Of a stretch of DNA of 64,000 nt, positions 1-11,649 are shown piece after piece (positions within the stretch are counted from its first letter, which is position 1; every line of letters begins with the position of its first letter). The notes beneath the pieces are model-generated. The model was not told the DNA's origin. It saw nothing but the letters and a program-made list of their open reading frames with translations, and searched no databases. A program made the translations under genes and the position numbers. This DNA comes from Apoderus coryli (lineage: Eukaryota; Arthropoda; Insecta; Coleoptera; Attelabidae), in contig OU452198.1 in assembly GCA_911728435.2 (NCBI GenBank), positions 2,666,001-2,730,000 on the forward strand, given 5' to 3'.

Positions 1-329
1 CCAAAAAATCACCAAAGTGACCTCTAGTGTGACTAGGCAATTTGGCCGGTGAAACAAGAATCTTGGACAAAAAGTAACAACTCCATTTCATCCTATTGGC
101 AACACTACATACGCCCGAATTCCCTAGCGGGGGGCTTTATTTATTTGCAAAAGCCATGAATTATGTTGCCACAAATCCGGGGGCATATCTTGTAGTTAAT
201 ATTCTTTATTGACGATGGCAAAAACTCACGATACACCATGCCATTGTAATCGAAGAAAACTGAGCAAAACCTTTACTTTTGACCGAACTTGAGGCCTTTT
301 TTCGGTCTTGGCTCTTCTGATCATGTCAA

Positions 330-930
330 CCGTTTGATGTGATTTGAATTTGAAGCATTACTTTGCAACTAGCAACTATAACTATATTGCGGACGATACA
401 ACACTCCTGTGGGATAATGAGAACGTTGATGTTATCAAGCGGGATATTCAGAGTGATTTGATAGAACTAAAGGAGTGGTGTGATTGTAACTATCTTTCAT
501 CGAAGATATTAAGTGTGTTAAATTTCTTAGATATAAGGCTTAAATTAGAGGAATATGTGAGGCAGTTGAGTGGAAGAGTTTTGTCGGGTTGTTATGCGTT
601 AAGGGTTGTTGCGTGGGCATTGGGATCGGAGGCTGCGCGTAACGCTTATTTTTCGCTAGTTGAATCACATCTTAGATACGGTATTGCTTTATTTAATTTT
701 CATTTTCATGCAGTTGAGCTTTATTCAAAGGTTATTTACAGGAAAGGGCAATCCGCTATCTGTGTAGGGTTGCTGTAGGGGCAAGTTGTAGAGAACTGTT
801 TAAGAAACATCAAATATTGACACTCACTTCATTATTTATATTAGAAAATGTATGTCTCCTGCATAGAAACTTGCAGATTATATCTTCGTCTGCTCCATCG
901 GCGGAAATCTGTCTGTATATGTATGTTTGG
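330..930 (+). pseudogene. LINE reverse transcriptase fragment (Jockey-superfamily type)
   Basis: The reading frame from 344 begins at the catalytic core of a non-LTR reverse transcriptase (YIADDTTLL, carrying the metal-binding Asp pair) and then jumps to the C-terminal thumb/connection region (GRVLSGCYALRVV, SLVESHLRYGIALF). The residues normally between them are missing, so an internal deletion is likely. After about 720 the matching frame shifts: the conserved tail (AIRYLCRVAVGASCRELFKKHQ) continues in another frame. There is no endonuclease and no N-terminal RT. It is a dead, 5'-truncated LINE copy. The assignment to the Jockey superfamily rests on recognising the C-terminal motif order and was not computed. 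Confidence 0.7.
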
Positions 931-964
931 TTCGAATCCCAGCTCTGGCAATTTTTTTTTTTTT
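921..964 (+). other. tRNA-like T-arm motif followed by T-run
   Basis: GGTTCGAATCC at 929-939 matches the pol III B-box / tRNA T-loop consensus. It is followed about 12 bp later by a long T run (952-964) like a pol III terminator. No A-box or complete cloverleaf is visible upstream, so this is at most a 3' fragment of a tRNA or of a tRNA-derived SINE. Confidence 0.3.
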
Positions 965-970
965 AATTTT

Positions 971-1680
971 TGAATAAAGTTATTAGTTTTTTACGTTAGT
1001 TTATTATTATTTTCGTTACGCAGGTCATAGTAATATCTCTTTGATTATATTATATTTTGTCGGGAATGTTTTGGGGCGACATGCTGTGACTAAATTGAAA
1101 TAATCAACCTGAAGTAGACTTTTGAACTGTACTGTATATAATATGTGGTAACTATGCCTTTTGGAAGGCGGGACACACAATGAAAATGAAACAAGAAGAA
1201 TAAAGAAGAAAAAGAAAATAAATAAAAGAACCTCGCGACGAGTACGGCTCGTTTTTAACGTTAATCGCGTTATTTTCAACTAAAATGTGAGTCTTATAAT
1301 CGTTTTAAAACGGTTTTGAAAGCGACACGCGGAAAGGCGTTTAGGATAAAGTATGTTATGAACTTGAATAAAGTAATTACTAACGCACGTGGTGTTAAAA
1401 AGTGCCATAGGTGTACATACCTACTACATCTGGTAGTACCAGGGATGTTACGAGCGAAGGGGTACAATTTTGTCTTAAAAAGAGTAGGTAGAATTAAGAC
1501 TTGTAACAGGTCATTCAATAAATAGAGCATCCGTGCCTGGTTGGATTTAATATTACTGTTGTATTTGGGTTTAAATAGGTTCTATATTAACTAAAAATTA
1601 ATAGATTTCAGTTTGATTTGGTTGTGTTTGAGATTTTCTTACACTAGTATACTTCTATAGAAATTAATGAGACATTATTT
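971..1680. other. AT-rich stretch without recognisable gene
   Basis: The short open frames here carry no domain signal, and overlapping frames on both strands (1294-1530) look fortuitous. I see nothing else I can name. Confidence 0.5.
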
Positions 1681-3270
1681 TAATAATAATAATAATAATA
1701 ACTTTATTAGCCTTGAGTTAGTACAAAAATCTAATAGTACATGGGCATGTCAAGTAAATAACCAATAAAACAATATAAAATCTAAACACAAATCCAATGG
1801 TATCAACATATAGCTAAAACTTATACACAAAAATACCTGTATATGTACATTAAACCATAAACATACAACGTAAGAATAAGACAGTCAAACAAAAACAACA
1901 GTTCGTCACCACACAAGAGGTCAAAACACAAAAAAGAAGGATCATTAAGAGCAGTGCTCAACATACTCGCTCAGACTGTAAAAAGAGTGTAGTATAAGGA
2001 ATTCCTTTAAATTTCTACTAAATTGATGAATATTTCTCGAATTCATAATAGATTCAGGCAATATATTAAAATAAAGTAGTCCAGAGTAATCTGGTGACTT
2101 TTTAAAAAACTCATGTCGAGGCCTAGATAAAAGCATCCTCTCTCTGCCCCTAGTCGCATAGTCGTGCAAGGAGCCATTACGCCGAAACCTGCAGATGTTT
2201 TTAAATATATACGTCAGGATTTTAAGCAAGTATATACAACCGTGAGTAAACGCCATCGTCTAAATGTCTCCCTACACGAGAAATTGTAGGGCAGGCGAAA
2301 CATAGTGCGTAAAATTCTTTTTTGGATGATGAACACTCGGATATGTCACTCGATAAATAGAAAGCGCCAGTATTCATGTGACTTCTGAGAGTGTAAATCA
2401 TGTCAGCCTGGCTGTTCAGTTTACGACTGACGGACTCCAAATGATCAGCCCACTGCAGCCGCCGATCGAAGGTCACTCCCAAAATCCTCGAAGACGTAGC
2501 CCACTCCAGCTGATGGCCCTTAAACACCAAGTCGTAATTCAACTTTGCACGATACCCACTGAACTGCAGAACGACAGTCTTATCATGATTGATCATCAGT
2601 TTGTTTTGAGTGCACCAGGAATTAAATATATGCATACAAATAGAATTTTTATCCGCAGTACTTCTGGATCCTTGTCGTGGACTACCAGAGATGTATCATC
2701 GGCATACATTAAAGCCCTTGCAGATGGAATGTGCAGGCGCAGATCGTTTACGTAAAGTAAAAATACAAGCGTACCCAAAACGCTCCCTTGTGGTGCCTCC
2801 ACATTAATACTTTTAAATTCCGAGACCGACGAATCAATCCTGACACTAATCTTCCGATCAGACAAGTATGACGCAATCCAGCCATTGACCGCACCACGAA
2901 TTCCCATATCGGACAATTTGCTCCTCAGAAAATCTCCATCGACAGTATCAAAGACTTTAGACAGGTCAAAACACAACGAAACAACATAATTGCCTCCATC
3001 AGCGAGATCATGCACGTGCTGGATATATTCAGTCACACAAGTCTGAGTAGAAAGTCCCGACCTAAAACCATTCTGACAGAAACTATCTTCTCAAATACCT
3101 TTGAAATAACGCTTAACAACGCTATAGGTCTATAATTTTCAATGTCACTTTCACTTCTCTTTTTATAAATTGGCACGATAATAGACTCTTTTAATTTTGA
3201 CGGGAAGGTTCCTGAGCATATCGAGGCATTAAAAATATGACAAAAACCCATAACATCTCTAAAACTTATA
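1681..3270 (-). pseudogene. 5'-truncated LINE (Jockey/I-type) with reverse transcriptase
   Basis: Read on the minus strand, the pieces follow LINE RT order. At 3251-3033 is the N-terminal RT block (IVPIYKKRSESDIENYRPIA). At 3036-2596 are the block with the first catalytic Asp (VVSLCFDLSKVFDTVD), then APQGSVLGTLVFLLYVND and the YADDTSLV catalytic motif. At 2635-2222 is the thumb (NKLMINHDKTVVLQFSG, LEWATSSRILGVTF). At 2256-1945 is the C-terminal region. Frame changes at about 3035, 2600 and 2250 inactivate it. The 3' end (low coordinates) finishes in an (ATT)n run at 1681-1700, the short A/T repeat tail typical of I/Jockey-type elements. The endonuclease domain is absent, so the copy is 5'-truncated. 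Confidence 0.8.
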
Positions 3271-5016
3271 CAAAATAAATCTGATTTAGTATAAACCCTA
3301 CATTTTATTTCCTGCTGTTAGGGAATTTTTGAAAATTCCTCAATACAATCTTATATTATACAATAATATGCGTGTATATTAATAGGAAGCAGGCAGGTGG
3401 CTAGGTGCCTGCGTTTAGTTTAGACTGAGCGGTTGAAGGTTAACAGTAGAGTCATACAGTTCATTCTAAACTACATGCGGAATGGGTATGACATTATCAC
3501 TGCTAAATTGCTGTTGTGAGCAGTGGCGTCGCATTGATGCGCCTAATAGGAACTCAAACTCTGACGAGCCGCGACTGCAATGCTTTATCAAAACGCGAAA
3601 TTCACTTTTTTCCATTATTGCTGCACACAAAATGCCATAAATCTCAAATCTATAGTCAGAATGCTGTCAAATTTTTACACGTATCGTTAGTACTAAATAA
3701 AAACCATATGGAAAAAATTCTAGTATCGATTTATTGAATGACCTAATAAATTACAGGGTGAGCCATTTTTGTTAGGTGTCCATTCGTACCGATTTTACCA
3801 GTACAGCAGTGGATTTCTGGGCAGGGTTAGTCATTCAACAAAACCAGTATGTACACGAAAAGTACTGGTTTTAAAACAGTAAAGTCGTTAAGAGTTACAA
3901 AAAAATTAAAACTGGCAACTCTGCTTTATAGTTACAAGTGACATTTGAGCTTTGTTTTGGTTGGGAACTAAGATTCGATAGGGATGTTCATATCGAAAAC
4001 AAATATCGATATATTTTGTATCAATATTTTAAAAAATCCCGAAATATAAAAGACAACCCTCGTATATGCCGGGACGTTTTAGCGAAAACCATGAATCGCC
4101 AGCCGCGCTGTCCTACCGAAAACGTATACTCAGAGAAACCTCAACGTCTTCACGGCGGCGACGTTGGAAATACTTAAGGAAAATATCCGCTAACCCAGCT
4201 TTAACCAATACAAAAAATATTTTCATTAGTCATGAGTCGTGTTATTGAATGAATGCTGCTGTGTTGTTATTAAAAAAATGTTGATCGTTATGAGTCTCAT
4301 CCTAAGAAAAACTGAAGCGAACGATATTAAATCACTATGTGAAAAATAACGTTTTCTGCGAAATGACCTCACATAAATATATTTCAATAATAATTATTGC
4401 AATATACGTGAGGTCGGTTTTACGGCAAACGAAATTACCTTCAATAGTTTCACTGGTTATACTGTGTGGTGTATGATTCATTATTTTACAGGAGGAACAC
4501 TCCTTATTAACAATAAACCAATAATTCTCTAACTAGGCATGAAATTCCACAACCAACCAACATAGTGTGTGGAATATATTATTAAAAAGTTACTACCTAC
4601 GCATTCCTTTTGCTCAACTAGAATTGAAATTTAAAAGAAATGAAAGGCATAACAAAAATAGAGAATATGCTGGTAGATAGATATACCTAGTTTATACGCC
4701 CGTTCATTTTTTTATTCATGCTTTGTACAGACAAAAGGGCTTTGGTGTATTTCGTCTACTTGTGATTGAATCAACAAAAAAGTAGCGTGCGTATATATGA
4801 CCAGCTGACAATGGTCGAGGGTTCTTTCAAATCTAGCCCGGGTCTTAGATTTTTGAGAATAACAAATTATAAAAAAATAAATAAGCAAAACAAACTTAAA
4901 ACAGACATTAAAAGATAAGCAAAAAAAATCACTACAACAACACGAACAAACAAAGCAAAGATTATCTATGGACATTAAAGAAACAACTTAAACTAAGAGA
5001 AAACTGAATAGGTAAG
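3271..5016. other. intergenic, no gene recognised
   Basis: AT-rich sequence with only short open frames and no domain signal. A 'cagggtgagc'-type motif at about 3755 resembles mariner ends, but I found no partner. It is probably old transposon debris. Confidence 0.45.
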
Positions 5017-5018
5017 TA

Positions 5019-5049
5019 CAGGGTGAGCGAAACTCGATGTCCCAGCTCT
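5019..5049 (+). repeat. Left inverted repeat of the mariner relic
   Basis: 31 bp, one mismatch to the reverse complement of 23502-23532. Preceded by TA. Confidence 0.8.
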
Positions 5050-5261
5050 GTTATGAGAAAATGAAAAATTCGAAAAAGAGGTTCTTATAGGATTAAGTTA
5101 GTTGTAAACGCATATCTAATCTCCTCCTTCCTTCTCTTCCTGAGGCCTTACATAACATTTCTCTTGAGAGTTCATTGCATGCATTTCAAATGTTTTCCTT
5201 TAAATGTTCTAAGTTATGTGTTAGCAATTCTTGCTTGGAGCGCCGCCCCCGTCATGCTGGA

Positions 5262-5267
5262 AATATT
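5262..5267. repeat. Polinton target-site duplication (left)
   Basis: AATATT lies directly before the terminal AGTAGAGTG. The same six bases follow the right terminus at 23101-23106. Six-base duplications are the Polinton signature. The site is itself palindromic. Confidence 0.85.
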
Positions 5268-5660
5268 AGTAGAGTGTATTAGCCGATTCTGGAATAGTCC
5301 CCCCACTCTTGTTTGTCACGTACGTGACAAACAAGAGTGGGGGGACTATTCCAAGATCGGCTTATATGTACATATGTCAAAAGCAACCCTTTCTCCTAAT
5401 CATTTGAGAAACCCCATCCATTACGCAAGCCAATGGGTGTATCGAACAAATCATGAATAAAGATGAGAGATCTAGAAACGGTTTATACTATATGTCAAAA
5501 CTACACAGCATGAATATAGATGGGGAGATCTAGAAACGGCTAATATATACTTATGCGTGTGTGTGTGAGTCAACTATATAAAGAAGAAAGAGAGGGTTGT
5601 AACAAATCATGAATAGAGATAGGAGATCTAGAAACGGCTTATACTAGCATATGTCAAAAA
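5268..5660 (+). repeat. Polinton left terminal inverted repeat
   Basis: Matches the reverse complement of 22700-23100 over its whole length with roughly a dozen substitutions and a shorter TG tract. It contains the 62-bp palindrome, the AGATCTAGAAACGG repeats and a TATATAAAG motif. Homology stops after CATATGTCAAAAA. Confidence 0.9.
5291..5352. repeat. Perfect 62-bp palindrome in left TIR
   Basis: Two 31-nt arms (5291-5321 and 5322-5352) are exact reverse complements centred on CACGT/ACGTG, with a run of six C/G pairs. With two or three mismatches it extends to about 5279-5364. It could extrude as a hairpin next to the element terminus. The same palindrome is at 23016-23077. Confidence 0.9.
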
Positions 5661-5698
5661 TACACACCATGAATATAGATGGGGAGATCTAGAAACGG
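5468..5698 (+). repeat. Subterminal repeats AGATCTAGAAACGG (4 copies)
   Basis: Exact copies of the 14-mer start at 5468, 5526, 5624 and 5685, each followed by TTATAC or CTAATATATAC and preceded by CATGAATA(A/T/G)AGAT-like sequence. Three reverse-orientation copies lie in the right end at 22723, 22827 and 22888. Placement in both ends suggests a binding site for an element-encoded protein, but no sequence feature names that protein. Confidence 0.75.
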
Positions 5699-5712
5699 CT
5701 AATATATACATA

Positions 5713-5716
<4 letters not shown>

Positions 5717-5752
<36 letters not shown>
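5717..5752. repeat. (TG)n microsatellite
   Basis: A pure TG dinucleotide run just inside the left TIR. A shorter tract occurs inside each TIR before TCAACTATATAAAG. Confidence 0.9.
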
Positions 5753-5754
<2 letters not shown>

Positions 5755-5831
5755 AACTATATAAAGAAGAAAGAGAGGGTTGCTAATGTGATTCCTTCTT
5801 TTTTAATAACACAAGTGAATGAATACGTTGG

Positions 5832-5841
5832 TATATAAAAG
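5832..5841 (+). promoter_or_regulatory. TATA box upstream of the 5956 gene
   Basis: TATATAAAAG lies about 115 bp before the ATG at 5956, with a plausible start region 25-35 bp downstream (around 5865). The position and strand fit a core promoter. No initiator match is strong enough to fix the start site. Confidence 0.5.
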
Positions 5842-5955
5842 AGTGTGTGGATTTCTCTTGATTATTCTCAAGTTAGAAGCAAATCTTAGATTATCAACTA
5901 TTTTAATTTGTTTAATAATATTAAGTGATATAAATTTTTTGTTCACACAATTAAA

Positions 5956-6297
5956 ATGGCGCTAGCAAGATCTGATTTGGATAGTATAAATGCATTACTA
6001 AATAACCAAACTCCTGTGAAAATGTTGACATCGTTGGAGATAAATAAACGATACCCAATGAAGAAAATTTCAAAGTCGCAAACAAAATACGGTCAGGCGA
6101 TCTCAGCGATTATTTTTGACGATATTGAGAATTCTTGGGTAAAAGTATGGCTACCAAAACGTTGTGTGGAACAATTGAGTGATCATATTCTGGAGGAGAT
6201 GTGTCAATCAGAAAAGTATATTTTGAGTTACTTAGGACAACGAAATTGTGCTGGCAATAGACTACAATCATTATTTATGTTTGATATAAATGTATAG
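5956..6297 (+). CDS. Small Polinton protein of unknown function
   Basis: 113 codons, ATG start, first gene inside the left TIR and preceded by a TATA box. The central region reads KYGQAISAIIFDDI...WVKVWLPKRC, followed by a short helical segment. The alternation of hydrophobic residues in two or three strands followed by a V-x-LPKR motif reminds me of small OB-fold-like proteins that recur beside insect transposable elements, but this is recall and not a computed match. A single-stranded-DNA-binding role would suit an element that replicates by protein priming; that is inference. There is no signal peptide or membrane segment. It reads away from the polymerase gene, which ends at 7330 on the other strand. 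Confidence 0.65.
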   Translation: MALARSDLDSINALLNNQTPVKMLTSLEINKRYPMKKISKSQTKYGQAISAIIFDDIENSWVKVWLPKRCVEQLSDHILEEMCQSEKYILSYLGQRNCAGNRLQSLFMFDINV

Positions 6298-7329
6298 TGG
6301 AATATTTAATCATAACTATAATTGAATAGTTTTAGTTTTAATTTAGTCTTTTTTTTAATGTATTTAGGTATACATGACTCCTCGCATGTGTCATATTATC
6401 GTGTATGTATTGCTTATTGTATTTTTGCAAATGGATAATAATAATTAATTATAATAAATAAATCATAATTATGATTTAATTGTATTAAGTAAAAATATAT
6501 AACAAAAATAAAAACACATATAATGAAAAATAATTGAACTTGTATTTATTTAATGCTAGCAAAATTACCAATTATCGAATAGAATATATATCCCCATCTT
6601 CATGTTAGTACCTATATCATTTTAATAAACATTTTTAGAGCCATCTGTTGGGGTTAATGTATCCTTAAAATGTTTCCTTCATTCAACAAAAAAAAATATT
6701 CACAAAACAAATCAATAAATTTATTTTTATACGCCATCTACCTAGATTATATCAGATGTGTTGTAAAGTATTAGAAGAACCCGTTTTTTTCTTGGAAATT
6801 ATTTTTAGAGCCATCTGTTGGGTGAATGTTTGAAGAAATCGTTTTTTTGTATAGAGATATAGGTACCTAGTGGGTAATATACGTTGGATCTATTGATTTT
6901 TGTTTGTATTATGACACAAATAATGAGAGGCAAATTCAAATAAAATGAAACAATTTATTCACATAATTGAAATCGAAAACATAAATTAAAAAAAAAAAAA
7001 ACAATCAACTATTGCTAAATGCTAATAAATATATATAGTTACTAATAGACACTATTTTATCTAAAATTCATTATTAAAATTTATTATGAAAACATTAATG
7101 AAAAAAAAAAAATGAAATAACACAATATTAGTTAAGTATAAAACACAACGTCAGATATTGTTAATAAATACACATACAAATTAGTAGACATAAATATTGA
7201 TTATTCAAACATCTCTTAAAATTACTTTAAACTAAATAGTAAATGTGTTAAATGGTTTAATTTACAATATATACATACATACACATATAATTAAATTAGA
7301 ATTGAAAAATAAAACTAATTATGAACTAA
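6298..7329. other. AT-rich non-coding region between two convergent genes
   Basis: No credible gene. A short direct repeat, TTTTTAGAGCCATCTGTTGGG, occurs near 6636 and again near 6804. The rest is A/T-rich with poly(A) stretches. It presumably holds the 3' ends of the 5956 transcript (+) and of the polymerase transcript (-). Confidence 0.5.
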
Positions 7330-10300
7330 TCAAGACATTTCTTCCACCATATTTAATAATATTTTTAATCTCTCTTCTGGATTTATACTATAAAAAGCTA
7401 TATCTTTATGCCCCCACGGAATTGATTTTGTGCTATTCGGAATTAAAAATCTTTTATCATCTTTGTGTGACAGAGCAATTTTATTAATTGTTTCGGTATA
7501 TACATCGTGTAACGTACTCTTAAATGAATTCATTTTGCGAAATATATACCCACCTGTGGTGACTATTTTATTATAGTCTTCAATAGACAATGTTTTATTT
7601 ACAATAGATTTTTTAACCCCTTTCGCTCGTTTCAATTCCGTGTTCTGAGTTTTAATACAGTATGCTTTAGCCCCAGTTCCGAAAAAAGATAGGATTGGGT
7701 CATTGGGATATTCGTCTTTAAATCTCCCTATGATTGATTCTGTGACTGGCATATTTAAAGAGTTTTGTGTATTATAATTGGATGTATCGAAATGGTGTGT
7801 ATTCTCTTTCATGAAATCGTAAAAGTTTTCTTCCGCTTTGAATACAAGAGAGTCTGTGTCGGTATATAATAAATTAATTTTCTCACCAAAATTTTTTTTT
7901 AAGACGTCGTAGAAGAAACCATACACAACCGTTTTGGATAGATCTAATATAGAAAATCCTAGATATATTGGTTTATCATATAAAATCTTTAATTTGCCCA
8001 TGTGAATTGCTACCAGGTTTTCCGTAAAAATCGAAGATGTTTTGTAATGTGGTTTCGCAATCAATGCGCGAGCTCCTAAATGTTTCCCTTTATTTTCCCA
8101 ACTCGTTACTAATTTAATATCTTTTCTATTATCTACATTCTCGACGGATTTTCCGTAAATCGAATTATTTAAAATTTTATAAAACGATTTTTCAAATTTA
8201 TTAGATGTTTTATTACGCAATGATGTATTTAAATCAATATATTTTTTCAACCAGCGAGATTGATTAAAACCCAAAACTCTGTGAATATTTTTTATTATTA
8301 AACCATGTCTCACAGCCTGTTGCAACGTACGATAATGCACAACGTATTTCTCTTTATTGAGTAAATTTGGGATTAACTTGGGCGTAACGCTTTTAGAAAG
8401 AGGTGGTATTAGACTTTCAACTAGGAACGGCAAATCCGAATGTTCGTCATGGAGATATGTGGGATATTCAATGTCAACCTCATATATGAAACCGCGTCGA
8501 TTATGCTCGGCTATATTTAACAACTCTAATTCGCTAATTTCCTCTTTCGATAGCCAAGAAAAGTTGTTTTCAGGTAGTGATTGTGACATCGAATGACCAT
8601 ACAAATTGGTTGCATCCAAATACATAATATAACTCTCTGGTTTGCTTTCATCAAAACCAGGTATCAATGCATTATTTGCCACATGCATTCTATCAGAACA
8701 CTGGCTAATTCCACCGCGAATACCTGCCTTGAAAAAATGTATCATGTCTATGTCGGTCAATAATTCAAGTTCAATTTTAGTTAAACGGAGCATACTGTCC
8801 CAGCTTAATGATGGTAAACTTATATAGTGAGCAGGATCTAATTGATATGTCTCTAAGCTTTTGTCTCTAAAGCTTTCAAATACGTCACATAGTAAGAGTA
8901 CATCAGATTGTAAATATATGTCTGCATATTGTCCTAGGGTTTCACATTCAAATATTTTCCACACTTCTTTCGCTCTATTATAATCAACTTCGCTAACCGC
9001 TTCGTCATTTAACTTATCAAAAAAATCGTCTTTTGTTGGTAAATATGGGGTGTTTAATTTTTGCAAATCATCTAAAAAATTATATGGGAACACACCTTTT
9101 TGTCTCATTAATTTAAATTTTTCAGTTCTCCCAAAATATTTACGTGTGGCATTAAACTGATCAGTGTGTAAACTATCACTAAGGTTTTGTAATGATGATT
9201 GTAGGAAATTAAAACTATCAATAAATCGCATTTGCATGTATCTTGTTTTACAATGTCCATTTTTATCAATGTATGAATTCATAGGAACTCGTTTTGTTAT
9301 CAACATATACTTCTCCTTAGTCTGTGCGATAACATCTAATTTACTATCGTTATCGACCAATTGTTTAATGAAAAGATGACTATCGTATGACATATTATGA
9401 AAGACTATTGGAATATAATGCTGTATTTTAAAATTTAAATTACAAATTGAATGTGCGGCTCCAGATCGTTTAACCCCTGTGATATGATCATGATCCATTA
9501 CTTTTATATCAGTATCTACAAATTCTCTATTACATATGGCACATATCTTAGCATTCTGGAATTCCAACATTTCATCGGCATTCAAAGGTAACATTGGTAC
9601 AACGACGCTTAAATAACGATTATAAATTACTTTTAAATCGGTCTCCAATCTATTTACAAATTCTTCAGCAGCATTTTCTCCGCGATATAATACTAATTTA
9701 GATTTTGAATCATCATGACGACATTTAATGTAGTATGAAAAGGCGTATGGCTCATGTTTGAAAGTCTGCTGCATATATGAATTTTTTGGATTAGGTTCAC
9801 ACGTTGTGATTGGTTTTAATATTGATTCGAAATCGGCATAAACTATGAATGGTACGGGTAATTGCTTCTCAAAATTTTCGAATTTTAATATATTTTCCGG
9901 TACGCTTTTACCAAACTTATCGATTTTCAAATTTTTCGACGGTGTGCATACACTAATATGATTGCAATCATACATTTGATGCGATTTTAATAATTCATTT
10001 GAGCTAAAAAATGATAAACAACCGTCACATAAATTAATTCCGTGTTGATGTGTTGATACTTGTTTCGATAACAATCTTGAAAGATTTTTTATCAAACAGT
10101 AATGATAACGTTCATTAGCATCATCACTAATAAGTAACAGATTAATATGGTGGAAAAATCTCCTAGAAGCAAACCTCAATGGGCCGACAATATCGTATTC
10201 CATTTTATTATTGTTAATTACTCTCTCTAAACCATAAACATTTATTGAAATATTATTAAGATTTTCGAATTTAGTAATGTCCTTTAATTTCATGGGGAAA

Positions 10301-11195
10301 TCTAAACCTAATAAATTAAGAACTCCGCTGTAATGTGGATATGATGTCGTGTATTGAGAATTTTGTGATGTGGGGTACAATGCGGCTAAAATTGACCATA
10401 TGAAGCAATGCTGATCGTCATTTTGTACGTTAATCACAGCTTTTTTATTTTGAATATATTTCGGTAATTTAATAAATGACGACCCTCGAATTGGTTTGTA
10501 TTTATTAATGTTTGCTTCAATAAACAGATTTTCCACGAGCGTCCATCCTGGAAATATGTGGAAAAAAAAATAAAATAAATAAAACGTGACTTAGATATAA
10601 TCAATGAAAACTTACCAGAGTCTCTTTCTAAAAACTCCTCGGATTTAGTTTTAAGAGTTTCAATAAAAGAATCATATATTTCACTAACATCACTTCCAAA
10701 ATCAATAATTTTATTATTTGTAATAAATGATTTAGTTTCAATAGTTTCTTGAATTGACAGACTATATATACTAAAAACTTCTAAATTAACTTTAACGACT
10801 GTGTGTGTGTTTAACGCATCGGAAATTAACTTTAAAATTATGGGTTTTAATTCACTAAAAAACGCGCTATAGTCCCCATATTTATTTAGCGGTGTCACTC
10901 GAAAAGTTGTAATTCTATCTTTAAAGGCTGTATACACAATTTTAACATTGTCCGATACGTTTGTGTAGGCAGCATTTCTTTTATGCAACATACTTCTATA
11001 ATGTCCGCTAATTTTATTTGAATCTATTTCGATTTCGCATGACGAACACATAATTTTCAGATCTTTTTCACTATTAAGTTTTTGTCTTTTCACACTATTT
11101 TCAATATTTAATGTGTGTTTACATGATTGTCTCATATGTCTATTCAAATTCGACACACGAGTGAATTCCATATTACAACCGTCACACAAATACAT
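7330..11195 (-). CDS. PolB: Protein-primed DNA polymerase B (Polinton PolB), spliced
   Basis: Two exons: 11195-10616 and 10547-7330, joined in frame by a 68-bp GT-AG intron, giving 1265 codons plus stop. It replicates the element's linear DNA, probably primed by a terminal protein. The N-terminus has C2H2-like fingers (CDGCNMEFTRVSNLNRHMRQSC; CSSCEIEID...H). A further Cys/His cluster (CDGCLSFF...H) follows in exon 2. The 3'-5' exonuclease motifs are YADFES (about residue 432), FHNMSYDSH (577) and YLQSD (738). Polymerase motifs are LDATNLYG (A, about 838), LNNSIYGKS (B, 987) and YTDTDS (C, 1088). Between exonuclease motifs I and II sits a zinc/HNH-like module (CAICN...DHDHITG...H..CN, about 529-563), common in Polinton polymerases. 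All catalytic acids are present. Confidence 0.95.
10548..10615 (-). other. Intron in PolB
   Basis: On the minus strand the donor is CTCTG|GTAAGT and the acceptor ATTTCCAG|GATGG. Removal of these 68 bases joins exon phases 1 and 2 without a stop. Without splicing, the upstream frame runs into unrelated residues and the downstream frame has no ATG near its start. Confidence 0.9.
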
Positions 11196-11649
11196 TTTTT
11201 CGAAATTAAAACAGTTGTTCTACAACTCACACTATGAACTTTTGAGTAAGAATAATGAATTTTCAAAAGTATTCCGCATTAATATAGTTGAATAAGGTTT
11301 GTGGTGGGGAATTCAAAAAAAAAAAAAAATATATTTGTAGTAATAAATTTTATCTATGTGTGGAACTGGTGAAAGAACACACCCGAACATACAGATAGGT
11401 TTTATTGATTTTTTTTTTGTGTTGTATTATGCAATATAACGTTTTTTATTGATTGCTTTAAATAATGTATAGTTCCAAACGTGTAATAGACAATATTAAA
11501 AAGATACTAGCAATGAGTATCGATAATTTATTTTAAAGAAAAAAAAACGAATTATTTAACTATATAAACGTGCACACATTATATTTATTCAAAATAAAAA
11601 AATAAAAAGAATACATAAAAAATTAAAAAAATAAAAAACATGAAATAAT
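11196..11649. other. Spacer upstream of PolB
   Basis: AT-rich, with several A and T runs. Lies between the PolB start and the 3' end of the coiled-coil gene. It probably contains the PolB promoter, but I see no convincing TATA/initiator pair. Confidence 0.4.

Noticed and set aside
5164..5460. 98-codon plus-strand frame across the left Polinton end
   Set aside because: It runs through the target duplication, the TIR and the palindrome. The same peptide appears in the inverse at 23219-22941, as expected of a repeat rather than a gene.
7245..7487. Plus-strand 80-codon frame
   Set aside because: Lies over the PolB 3' end and AT-rich spacer; low-complexity residues, a shadow frame.
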